From the NCBI GenBank assembly GCA_054661495.1, contig BAAFSQ010000049.1, positions 1 through 52,849 on the forward strand: a stretch of DNA of 52,849 nt. The letters are read 5' to 3'. The position numbers and the translations under genes are program-made. Shown piece after piece: positions 1 to 12,100 of the stretch. Source of the DNA: Zygophlyctis sp. KS116 (lineage: Eukaryota; Chytridiomycota). Each line of letters opens with the position of its first letter. Position 1 is the first letter of the stretch. The notes below the pieces were generated by a model. That model saw only the letters and a list, made by a program, of their open reading frames with translations. It ran no database searches and had not been told where the DNA came from.

Positions 1-1076
1 AGAGTAATAAAGCATCATCTATGATTGGGTTAGCTGTTATAGAACTGAAGGATACAAGTATATCTCCTCTAGAACAAATTGGGCAAGCTTATGCATCCTG
101 CAGTAATATTATCATGAGCCATCTGAGGCTAGGAATACCGGCTGAAGAGTGTGCAGTACCTCTTGTTTTAACAAATGGAAATCTTTATCAGTTTGGTTGG
201 GTCACTTTATTGAAGCCTTCTTTTCCTGTACTTCATTTAACAACTGGTATTTTAGATGCTTATATTCATTTGGATAATGTCTCTGTTCATTTGACAGCCT
301 TGAAAATATTTTGTAGGCAAACGGCAAGGAAGATCAATTCATTGTTACAATCCAAAGTCAAATCTCTTCACGGGGACAAAATCTACTTGAACGAAGATAT
401 CTATTATCAGAAAAAAAGAAAGGACTTTTTTTTCCGTTATGACAACGAAGATGAATCATTTCATTACATATGGAAAATATATGAGGCACTCAATGAGGTT
501 CCTGAAGCTGTCAAGCCTTTGGCTTACAGTGCTTTGGAGCCAGGGGAGAATGGAAATTACCCTTGTGTAATATATCCAAAGTTGGTAGGTTACTCAATGG
601 GATTTCCTTTGGAAGAAAGGCTTTTTAATAGTTTTTTGGCTGAAATGAAAAGGATCTTAGATGCCATGCACAAGTGCAATGTGATCCATATGGACCTGTA
701 TCCCAGTAATATTCTCTGGAAGAAAGAAAACGACAAGATTGAAGTGCGATTCGTGGATTGGGATGTAGCTACTTTTAACCAAGATCCAATTCCAGAAAGT
801 ATTAAAGATCGAATTTCGCAGTATTACTATAAGAAAACCAGTCCTGCAGAGCCAAAATGCGATTACTGGTTTTTGTATATCATAACACTCGTGAATGAAA
901 AAGAAAAACAAAAAATTAGTGAGGATATTAACCAAGTCAATGTTTTCTATCGGGCTTCGGTCGATCGTTGTTCTCAAGAGATGGGCGGTAGGGACAAATT
1001 AGCGGCTGCATTTGAATCGTGGTATGAAGAAAACATAATACGATCCAGCGCTACTGAATTAGCGCTACTGAATTGA
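1..1076 (+). CDS. Crinkler-type effector: PDDEXK-like nuclease remnant plus kinase-like domain, 5' partial
   Basis: The frame is open to the left edge, so the true start is probably upstream; the first ATG in the window is at 21. From that Met, the N-terminal part has an E-x-K (E8, K10) followed by a Q-rich helix ending in QAY, as in PDDEXK-type restriction-like nuclease domains. The C-terminal half has a protein-kinase-like catalytic loop (H223, D225, N230; HMDLYPSN) and D246 in a DWD motif at the Mg-binding position. Nuclease domains fused to kinase-like domains are known in Crinkler (CRN) and related eukaryotic effectors, which are abundant in Batrachochytrium and Rozella. Any header or translocation region would lie outside the window. 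No clear glycine loop is visible, so kinase activity is uncertain. The family call is by motif and remembered resemblance only. A 14-bp tandem repeat covers the last codons. Confidence 0.6.
   Translation, partial: SNKASSMIGLAVIELKDTSISPLEQIGQAYASCSNIIMSHLRLGIPAEECAVPLVLTNGNLYQFGWVTLLKPSFPVLHLTTGILDAYIHLDNVSVHLTALKIFCRQTARKINSLLQSKVKSLHGDKIYLNEDIYYQKKRKDFFFRYDNEDESFHYIWKIYEALNEVPEAVKPLAYSALEPGENGNYPCVIYPKLVGYSMGFPLEERLFNSFLAEMKRILDAMHKCNVIHMDLYPSNILWKKENDKIEVRFVDWDVATFNQDPIPESIKDRISQYYYKKTSPAEPKCDYWFLYIITLVNEKEKQKISEDINQVNVFYRASVDRCSQEMGGRDKLAAAFESWYEENIIRSSATELALLN
1047..1074. repeat. 14-bp perfect tandem repeat, two copies
   Basis: The unit AGCGCTACTGAATT occurs at 1047-1060 and again at 1061-1074 with no mismatch. 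It overlaps the 3' end of the Crinkler-type reading frame and looks like a recent slippage or repair duplication. Confidence 0.9.
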
Positions 1077-1222
1077 AAGCGATTCAATATCTGCAGCCAG
1101 ATCATTTTGGCTAGTAAATCTCTTTAGGAAAATTATTAGTAGACTAGAATAAAATATGTTTGCTATTACCTTAATCTTTGAATATTCTACAAGGAAGGGT
1201 TCTCAGTTAAAAGACAAGAATT

Positions 1223-3110
1223 ATGTCAATTCAGGAACAAGAAAAGGATCTTAGGCGAAAGGCTCAATTGTATTTAGAATATAACAAGGACGAGAAACAT
1301 TCGCTGGTGATTTCGCAGTATTTACAGGAAAATAACTTTCAAAAGTTGAAGGATCTGCTCTGCGAAAGATTAAGTTTTGGAACTGCAGGACTGAGAGGAT
1401 CTTTAGGCCCAGGATTGAATCAAATGAATTCTTTGGTGGTTTTGCAAACTACTCAAGGTGTGATTTCTGTTTTGCATGATCAATACAATGGCTCAATGGA
1501 AAATTGGAAAGATTTTGGAGTTGTAATTGGTTATGATCATAGACACGAATCAAGGGATTTTGCTCATTTGATATCCGGCTCTTTTATTGGAAAAGGTATC
1601 AAAGTTTACTTGTTTAGGAATTTCATTCATACTCCAATGATTCCGTTTTCCGTTACTAGATTGAAGGCGCTGTGTGGAATAATGATTACAGCTTCGCACA
1701 ATCCAAAAAATGATAATGGGTACAAATTATATTGGGAAAATGGTTGTCAAATAATTCCTCCTATTGATAAAAAAATTGCGAATGCAATTTTAGATAATTT
1801 AAAACCTTGGAATTGGAATCCTGAATTGGCAACGCAGTCTATAGATTCAGAATTCTTGATACAGGAATATTTCTCTAAAATATCAAGTCTTAAAAGTTTT
1901 GATTTAGGAGCAAGTAAAGTCTCGTTTTGTTATACTGCTATGCATGGCGTTGGGTATCCATTTGCAAAAAAGGCATTTGAGGTCTTTGGGCTTGGATCTA
2001 AACTAGTTCCAGTTTTGGAACAGGTAAAGAAAAAGTTTATAATGAAAAGGTTGATCCTGATCCTGAATTTTCAACTGTTGTATATCCCAATCCAGAAGAA
2101 GAGGGTGCGTTGGTAATATTTACAAATAATTTAGTAGAATATGGCAATTAAAACGGCCACGGAAAAAGGTTGCCAAATAATTCTTGCAAATGATCCAGAT
2201 GCTGATCGGTTGGCTGTAGCTGAGAGGCTACCGAATGGGGAGTGGTATGTATTTAATGGTAATGAGCTCGGATCAATATTGGGTTCCCTGACTTTTGAAA
2301 ATCATAAAAGGAAACATCCTCATTCAGGTATGCACGTATTACTGAAATTCTTAGATAATTCCAAAATTGTTATTCTAGCGAGCACCGTGTCGTGTCATTT
2401 TCTAGAGCATTTTGCTGAAATACAGGGTTTACAATTTAGAGAAACTCTAAGTGGTTTCAAATGGTTGGGAAATGAAGCCTTAAAGTTGAAGGAAAAAGGA
2501 TTAATTCCAATTTTTGCTTTTGAGGAGGCCATAGGCTATATGATTGGTGACATAGTTGCTGATAAAGATGGAATAAGTAGTCTTGCAGTTTTGGCTGAAA
2601 ATATTGAAAATCTCTATAGCGAGAATAAAACCCTGCTTAGCTATTTGAATGATTTGTATAAGACGTATGGACTGGCTCTTTCTGAAAATGGCTATTTTAT
2701 ATGTTATTCGCCAGATAAAATTAAGGACATATTTACAAAGTTTCGTTTCGGGGAGAAGGTGCGAAATGTTTTTTAATTTCATGTAGTCTAAAAAAGAGTT
2801 ATCTTATCCTACCAAGGTTGGAAACGTAGATATCTTGTCCATTCGAGATTTGACAGTTGGCTTTGATTCATCGCAGCCAGATAACATTCCTATACTTCCT
2901 GTTTCTTCATCATCTCAAATGATAACGTTAAAATTAAGTAATGGATGTTTGTTCACTGTTCGAACTTCTGGTACAGAACCGAAAATTAAGTACTACTCTG
3001 AAATTCGGGGCGATGACTTGGACATAATGTATAAAGAATTACACAAAACAGTTAAAGAATTGATAGCTTTGATATTAGAACCTGACGCCAACGGCCTTAT
3101 TCCTAAATAA
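1223..3110 (+). CDS. PGM2: Phosphoglucomutase/phosphopentomutase, PGM2 subfamily
   Basis: Alpha-D-phosphohexomutase superfamily enzyme interconverting glucose-1-P/glucose-6-P or ribose-1-P/ribose-5-P in the cytosol. Exons 1223-2023, 2050-2112, 2138-2758 and 2787-3110 give 602 aa, close to human PGM2 (612). The phosphoserine loop TASHNPKNDNGYK (S158), metal-binding DPDADRL (D307, D309, D311), sugar-binding FEEAIGY and C-terminal phosphate-binding RTSGTEPK are intact. The wording around these motifs (SFGTAGLRG, DPDPEFSTV, IRDLTVGFD) matches the human PGM2/PGM2L1 branch rather than PGM1; this is the human symbol, not yeast PGM2. The introns are 26, 25 and 28 nt. The last 8 nt overlap the 3' end of the convergent dynein gene. 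Confidence 0.95.
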
Positions 3111-6100
3111 AAAAAGCTATGCTTTTTCTCATCAGCGTTTCTGGGTCTTCTTTTGCTCCCATCGCCACAGAAAATAGTAAATCTGATCTGTCTTCATTGA
3201 TATATACTGGCACAATTATTTCACTGCTTAAACATAATTTCTGAATCTTTTCCATCCATAAGAGTTTAAGAGGTCCAATAATTACGGTTTTTGTATGTGA
3301 CACATTTGAAAGTAGCCCTGAATCTAATGCCCCTCCTTGAATGCGGATTCCTATCGTTAATAATTCGAGCTTATACCATTAATGCAAAAAGGAAGCTTTT
3401 CTGTATTAGCTTCTTCATCAAAGGAAAGAGATATTTCCATGTTTTCTAAAGAAAGGGATAACTTTCTGGAAACAGCTTGACGAGTAGCCGTAAGAAATCC
3501 ATATGGATCAAAAAGACCTCCAATCCATATTTCCTGTTTAAGGGACAATGAATGTTCTATCAAAAAATTAAGCCGAGCTACTAAATTCTGTACCCAATCA
3601 TTCAATGAAAATGACTTTGGATACTTGAAGTAATTTTTCCAACATGAAGGAACGGTACCTTAAAATGAAATAACTAAAAATACCTTTCAGAATATTTTCT
3701 CGGATAGCTAGTATTTCATTTGTATATTCGGCTTCATTTTTGCAGTAGTTTTTTAAAGACACTAATTGATTCCTGACTACAGCATGAATGTTGTATGCAG
3801 CAGAATATTCCCTATTGAAAAACTGAATTAAGGGATCATTTTCGCAATCAAAATTCTTTTTGGGCACCGTTGGCAAAATATTAATAAACAGATCAGCTTG
3901 TTTCACAATTTTTTCTCTGACCATTGAGTCCCAAGGTTGATTTTCGAACTTAACGTGTTTCAAAATACGCAAAGAATTCAAAAAATCCATGCCTATATAT
4001 CAATCAGTCTATAGCACAATACCTTTCTTCAAATTAACAACGATTTTCATATCTTCTTCAAAACCAATTAAATTCAAAGATTCTCGATTCAACTGTGAGA
4101 GCCACGACTTAAAATTATCATAATCAGTTCCTTTCGGGACAAGAATATCGTCGAAGCCTTCGCCAAGGGGGAAGTTTATTTTGCATGTTTCATTGAAAAT
4201 TTCGGGCTTTAAGAAATACTTAATCATGCTCTCTAGTATCATAACATCTGTATTTTTATCCATCTTGTCACCATAAATGCCTCCAATCAGGGCTCTTATA
4301 GCCTTCCATGGAATTAAATCAGGAGAAATGTTGCTTCTTCCAGCAGCGAACTTTTTAATCCAATCTCCTGTGATTTGGAGAGCAAGCAAAAGGTCTGAAT
4401 CACTAAATGAATAATTTGATGTCCATCCTATTGGAAGATATTTCGATCTTTCCAAAATAATTGTATGAATCCAGCAAATGAAAAATGTTATTCTACCAAA
4501 TTCTTTAGGTCCTTTATAAGGTTGACACAAGGAAAGATTATATTCCATGTTCACTTTCATGCCTTGCGTTTCTTCAATCATAACTAATCTACAAGATCTT
4601 AATAGGCTAATTGGTAATGTATAATCCATTTTAGATGTGATTATCACTTTAGAATTGTTTCCAAAATGAAGACGCTGTAATCGACTCTCCAGTCGATTAA
4701 GCCAATTACTGGCAAGATGAATATTTTCTAAATGGACCCATGTATTTGCTTTTGTCACAGAATTTAGTATGCTTTCAGCTGACGTAATACTCTCTTGAGA
4801 GCCCAATGCAATAGTAATTAAATCAAACTCAAATTCTGATGTAACCTGGTCAATAATTGAAGTCACGTCTTCTCCACCAGAAAACATAATAAGTATTGGA
4901 CGTAAATCCACATGATCGTGTAATGCATCTTTAAAAGCCGCTTCTTGATCGTGCTTAGAAATTTTCAAATCATTTTCAATCATTTTCATAGTAAACTCTG
5001 GTAATTTGTCGACTCTACATGCCCTTACTACCAGAAGCCTTCTAAACCTATTTTTTAAATCTTCTAGTATTGATTAAATAAAATAAATCATACCATTTTC
5101 AGTGCTGGAAAATTCTGGAATATCAATCTGTGCATTAGAATCAAAAAACATTTTTGTCCACCATGATCTGCTATTTTGCATTTCATCGATTAGATTTCCA
5201 AATCCTGGTAAAGCTAAAAGCCCCTTAATTCCATCTAAACTTTCTGTCGGAACATGTTCCGGTAATTCAACATTATCTTCACCAATGTCCGAAATACTAA
5301 GTCCCAATAAAAAGTCCATCCATCGTTTATCTAATATTTCGTCCAAATCATTTTTCAATTCAAAAAGACCGAAAAGTAGTACTAGACGATCGCACTGTAG
5401 TAAAGAAAGAGCACTGCGTTCAAAAAAGGTCCTGTATATCTCCATAAAAAGGAAATTTAACCGAGAAGCTGATGATATTGAATTAATTTGATTCTTTTTC
5501 AGAAAGTCTGAAAATATTGTAAGAAACCACTCTACGGAGAACTGATAAGATCTGTTGAGAGACGAAAAACGTTCTAGTAAAAAGTATATATCTGAACATT
5601 TCTGAGACAACATTGAATAATGAAGAGCGGCGCCTTCGATTTGGGCAAGAGTGCTGTCCGCTTCACGGGATTTGTTGGATAGATCAAGTGATTCACATTG
5701 TAGCTTTTCAAGATGCGTGATAACGGTTTCGTCATTCAAAATATTGCCCGAAGAGGAATTTAGAGATTCAAGAAGTTGGTCTTCCAAAATTCTGAGTTTG
5801 AGCTGGTATTCACCCTGTAATTTCAGTAAATCCTGCCTTTTTTGGCTTATGTCTGGACGCTCGGCTTCGAGGGTCCTATCCAGAATTTCATTTTTTAGAC
5901 TGGATCTGGTGACAGTGAAGTTAACTAAAGTTAAGCGACTGCAAATTTCAGGTGGTAAATAAACATTTGGATTTTTAGAGAGCAGAAAGAGTCTAAAAGT
6001 CGGGCAAAAATCAATCTCCTTTGTTCCAAGCCTGATGAGAACTCTTCCGCTAGCTTTGCGAATTTCTTTGCCAAGAACACTTAAAAGTAAAGGATCCACC

Positions 6101-9100
6101 CTTTCTACATCCTCAATTAGTAGTGGACTCCCGAATCTGATTGCATTTTCCAATTGCCTCTGAAAATTTGGTTCCTGAAACGTAGTTTTGACTATCTTAT
6201 CATTTTTATAGCTCCTCATCAAATACTGAGACATTGAAGACGAGGGATCAATAATAAGCGGGTATAAGGAGCATCGAGATAGTATGGTAGCGTTATCAAA
6301 CGATATCTTATCATTCTTTAATCCATCTTCTTGCCATTTAGTACGCTCATAATGCGGAGACAAAAATTCTGAAATTGAAAGCTGATGGTTAAAAGCAATT
6401 TTGAACTTTTTGCAAGCATTCTTCCATTGGTCGAACAGGTACATTCGGTGTACTTGATCAAAAAAGCCACAGTAAGTGATGTATGAAGCTGAAATTAGAC
6501 AATTCCCTACCAGCGTTTTGCATTCATCGCCGTAACATTCCCTAAAAATTAAATGTTTTAAATCTTATACCGACTATATTCCCATCGAGACTTTTCTGAA
6601 TCCAAATTCTGAAGAAGTTTCAAGCTTCTGCTGATCCGGTCTGTAACCTGATCCATATCATACTTAATCCTTTGAGTTTCCGCTATTAAATTTGAATATT
6701 CATTCCGTAGAGAGTCTATTTGACCTTCTAAAGTAAAGATAAGTTCCTTCATTTGTAAAGCTTTTGTTCTGGCACATTTTGCATCATCTTCTAAATGCTC
6801 TACTTGCTTTCTAAGTGGTTCAACCTTTTCAAGTATCGATGCATATCGGACCTGCGCAACAACCCATTGTAATAAAGGACCGCAAGCTTTACTGGCCCTA
6901 TTGACGGTCTCAAAATTGAATGAAGGATTATTCATGTAATGATTTTCAATTTCGTCGATTATTCTTCGAGTAAGCTTAGCAGTGTCATAGTTGGTTATAT
7001 TCGCGATAAAGTCGTCTTTCCTGGATATTGTTTGCACGGTTTTCCATGAATCAACTTTATTCCCAAGCATTATGCAAACACTTTCCATGGTTATTTTAAC
7101 CGGTTCTGGAGGATGAGCCATGGTTCTCAATTCCTGCAAATGTTGCCTTTTAATACTTGATACGCTTTCCTGAGCTTGTTCCACCAGTGGCTCAACTTCA
7201 GCTAGTTCAGATAGCACAGTATCCTTTCTTATTCTTATCTGTTCCTCCTGATGAGAAATAGTTTTCTGCAGCTTAAGAGAGTCACACTTCTGCCGCTCTG
7301 CTTCCTGCTGATCAGCCATCATGATCTTTAATTTATCATTTGCAAGTTTATTTTTTTCAGATAGAATCGTCTCTTTTTCTGCCAATTGAGTCCGCATAAG
7401 TTCTACATCCAACAGAGTTGACTGGATTTTCTCTAGACCATCAATAATATGTCGCTGATGATCATCTTGTGCTGTTTTTTTAGAAGTTAAGATATCTTCG
7501 AACTGGCGAAATATTTCGAGATATTGCTGTGGTGTGATTATAGGCTGAATATCCAGTTTCAGAGACTCTTCTTTGGCTGTTGAATGTATAAAAGGTAAAA
7601 TTTCTGGCAGTGCATCAAACAATGAATTGTCATTTTCTGTTGCCAAATCTAGGTTATCTAGCAATTCTTTGGCAACTTGTTTTAAAGCTGTAAAAGACCA
7701 ATCTCCCATCCAATTGATAGTACATCGATTAAAAAGGGCTGGTGAGGCGGTCAGCTTATCTTGTAAATTTTCACTGCTACACGGGGGATTCATGGTGAAG
7801 ACTATGTGAAGATTCTTCATAATTTGAAGACGAAACCATTCATATACTCTATCAGTTGAATCAAGAGGAATACCCAAAGTAGAAGCCGCTTCTTTAGTAT
7901 TCGATATTAGAGATGAAAATTCATCTCCTTCAAAAAGACCAGGAATTTCCGCATTTGCTAAAAGTGTATTCATACGCTCTAGAATTGATATATCTGCAAC
8001 ATCCGATTCATCTATTGCAAAACATATTTTTTCCCCTTTACAGCCGGAACGTATTAAAATCTTCTTCAAATCTTCGTCGAAATCAAAAGACTGATAATTA
8101 TTGTGGATTTTTAAATTAACATATGATAGACCATCCATCCATGCAGTAAACCGTGTCAGTAAAGTTTTTCCCGATCCACTAATTCCAATTAATAACATAT
8201 GTCCTTGAATTTGACTATATTTAAAGACAAAAAAGGTACCGAAATGATCTATCAAGGCGGAGAATATGGTCCAGAGCATCGTCGAAGAACACTAAATCAG
8301 TTTCCATTTCCTCATTGCAAAAAACTTCAAGTTTATCCCTTATAAAGCTTCTCATTTCTTCAGAACTAATTGGAGTAAGATTGCGGGAAGTCCAATTGGT
8401 AAATAGCAAAGGAGCTTTAAAGATTTGTGACTGATCAAAAGTAGGAAAGTATTTGCCAATTATTTCCTCTAATGCTAATGAATTTGATTTTCGTTCGCCT
8501 TCGGTAACCAGACGATCGCAGAACAGCCTTTGAGCTTCGTAAACAAATATCCGTACAAAATCATTAAGATAAAGTGTTTCCAAAAACATTGTGGCTTGAA
8601 AGATACCCCGTACCCATCTTGATAGCTCCCTTGGGGAATAAATATAATGTGAATATCTGTCTACTGTATAATTCCTACGCGAATGTTGATAAAATTCAAT
8701 CATAGCACCAACAATAGAATCAACATGACCAAGGAATGAAGGAAATCTCTTAAATATTGCCTGCAGGAATGTAGTGTAAATCATTGACAATGATTGATCA
8801 GAGGGATGATCAATATATAAAATAGCACAATGTCTCAAAAATCGCAAAGAAAGTGGCTTCCTTCCTGGATCAGTAGGTGGATTACTAATGTTAGTTTAGT
8901 TGATTGTTTTTTACCAAGCCCCTAAAAATTGAATATTTTCAAGATCAACCCAGGAATTTGTTACTATATCCCAAAATCCGTTATACTCAATCAGCTGCCT
9001 CATAAAAGAAATAATGCGCTGAGTGCCATATTCATCTTCATCCGGTAAGTTAATTTCGTCGCAAAATACTTCGATTACATAATACAAAACTTACCCACCA

Positions 9101-12100
9101 ATCTTTTGCAGAATTTAGGCGTAAGCGATATTCCATGTGGATTTTTTTTTAACGAACATAAATTTGATAGGGATCTGAGAAGCATTTGAGGAGTTGATGT
9201 GCTTGAAAAGTTGATTACCAATACGTTGACATCGGGCAGTACTCGCAAGCAAGACAAAATAGTCATACTCTTCCCGCACCCCGGTGGACCACACAGCAAA
9301 ATAGACTTTCGTTCTGCAAGAAATGAAAAGATTAAACTTTCATAATAGATTGTATCAGTAGTCTTAATAATAGTATCTGACAGCTGCCCTTCGGAAACAG
9401 AAATATTCAACTTTTCTATATGATCTAACAACGGCATCCAATCTCCAGTGCTAACCGCGACATCATATTGCAATATATCGCCACAGGGAAGTTGAACGAT
9501 CTGAAATGATTTTATCAGATCAATCACTTTCTGTTTTTCACTATACTTGCTATCTCCAACTGTAGAGACAATTAATCCTTTTACTAATTTCTTAACCAAG
9601 TATGTTTCTAAAATATTGCTGGATATGACAGTTTCTGCCTGAAAGCAGTTTTGATTTGATATGAAACCATCTATTGAAGCGTTTAAATACGAAATAAGGG
9701 TAGATATGGCCCTGCAAGAACTGAAATCCATGATATGAGTAGCTGCTCCAGCCAAAAATAGAACCTGATCCACTAAATCATCCTTCTGGAACAATGGGGA
9801 AAAGAGATCAACCACTTTCTTGTAAACGTAGGAGTCAAAGTTCGAAGACTCATTTTTTGATCTCTGGAGAACCTGAGCCAACCAACCATGATATCTCATC
9901 TGACTGGACACCGTATTATTATCATAATAAACCATTCCGGATCTACTAACAGTCGCAAGCGTAGCCTAAGTAGTTAAAACAAATAATTCTTACTTTCTCG
10001 AGATTTTCCACTTCAAAAATTAGTTTTATATTTGAAGGGAATTTAATTCGCTCACCAGTTGGTAATGTGAGAACTTTGTTATCATCCAACACAGAATTTA
10101 GATTTTCAATCCAGATTGGATCTACATCACCGTCAAAGATAATAAAGTGCCGCCTTTTGCCCTCTCCTCGATGATCCTCTACTATTTTCCGCAGAAGGCC
10201 CGTAAATATACCATCTCTCCATTCCATTGTTGTAGTATCAAGAACACCATATATATCATCTTTATCTAATGATTTTGGATCAAACCGATAAATGGTATTT
10301 TCCACTTTATCACAAGCAGCCATGGCATTTAATAGAATCTCAAGCGATTTTGATTTTCCTGAACCTGAAGGTCCTACCAACGTGATTCCATGATGTAGCT
10401 TTATAATTTCATATAGCTGTAATAATTTATCCGTCCAATCAGACGATACAATAAGAAAGTCAGCTTCAGAGTACTTTCGTATGTTAGCCTGAAGGTCTGA
10501 ATGTAAGTGCTCCATTCCAGAAATATCACCAAATATGTCTAACAAAAGATCAGAAAAAAGGTTAAGATCTTTTGAAACCAGCTTTGGTTTTATAGAGTCC
10601 TTGACCGCCTGGAAAACCAATGCTAACTCGCTTGTTGAATTATCCAATGTTCTCTTAAATAATCCCGCACATACGAGGACATTTTTTAGAGAACGCAAGC
10701 CAAAGTCATAATGCGCTTGTTTGGAAAGTTGCTCTTGAAATAAATCGAACAAATGAACCATTTTAGCAGCCAAAGATTTAGCTTCATTAAATCCGTGACT
10801 AAAAAGCATTACTTCGGCTATCATATATAAATCAGGTTTAGTCTATTATTAAATATTTCAATCTATTACCATTGAAATTGATCGGAAAAGCCTTTTCAAA
10901 TTATCAGGAAGAAGTGACCTTCCAGCATACCCCGGATTCATCGTGACAAAGATCCCTTTTGTATTAAAATATTCCATCTTACCAGTGGTTTCCTCAACCA
11001 TAGCACGTGATCCTGAGATTTCAATCTCTTTATGTAGCCGCAATCCGTTCTGTATTGCATGAATTTGTTGCGACACTGAGGATAAAATTCGTTCCTCTAG
11101 ACGATTAAATTCATCAAAGCAGACCCAAGCACCTACTTTACAAATACCAATCAGTATGCGGCCCATACTTGCTATGTTAAAATGCTCGTCACAATTAAAT
11201 ACCAAAACCAGCCTTCCTAGATGAGCCCCTAGAGCTTTGACCGTTTCAGTCTTTCCAGTTCCAGCGGGACCGAAGGGAGATCCACCCAACCGATAATTCA
11301 AAGCTTGTGATAGCGTTGAATAACATCGATCCGTTAGAGGTGTTTGAACCAATCTATCAATAACGCCGACGTATTCAAACCCATAAAAGAATGACGAATT
11401 TGTAATTTCAATAGACACTTTTTTTCTTGCATCTAATTCAGAATGATTGTAATAAAATCTTAAGTAGTTTTTCCAGCCAAAATCATCAGAATCAGTGATC
11501 GAATTGTTTATTAGCGTTTGCAAAGTATCTCTTTGATGAACAAACTCCATGATCATACTTTCGACTTTTTTCCGTTCCAAATCTTCAATTTCATTAGCAA
11601 GTGAAGATGCCAGGATTTGCAGATAGTCTTGAATGCTAGTCAAGATAGCATCTAGCTTTTCTTTGTGGTTGATGGAGGCATTTAATGCTTTCTCGACTAC
11701 ATCAGTCCACCAAATCTGAAGACGTAAAATAATTATTTGACACGGAACGGTTTTCAGCCAACAAAATATGTCGAATTTATCATTCAAAAAGTTTTCTGTG
11801 GCGATTGCGTTATCAAGTGACATACATAAAGTTTGGCAAATTGATTGTTCCAGAGTTTCAAGTAAAGCCACTAAATCCAGATTCTTTCGTTGGATCGGAT
11901 CCTGTAGATATAACACTTCTCCTTCAGAAGATTCAATAGAAAGTATTGACTCTTCTTGAGAATCAAAGCGAATCGACGATACCCCAGGAATCATTTTTTT
12001 GATATGCTTCTGAATCTGACAAACGTCCTTTGAATTACCGATAATGTCCAATAAATCTTCATCTCCAATAAAGAAAAAACGTGGATATTTTGTTCGCTGA

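Noticed and set aside
5102-5962. Plus-strand ORFs of 129 and 103 aa antisense to dynein.
   Set aside because: Ser-rich shadow translations of conserved dynein codons, with no family resemblance.
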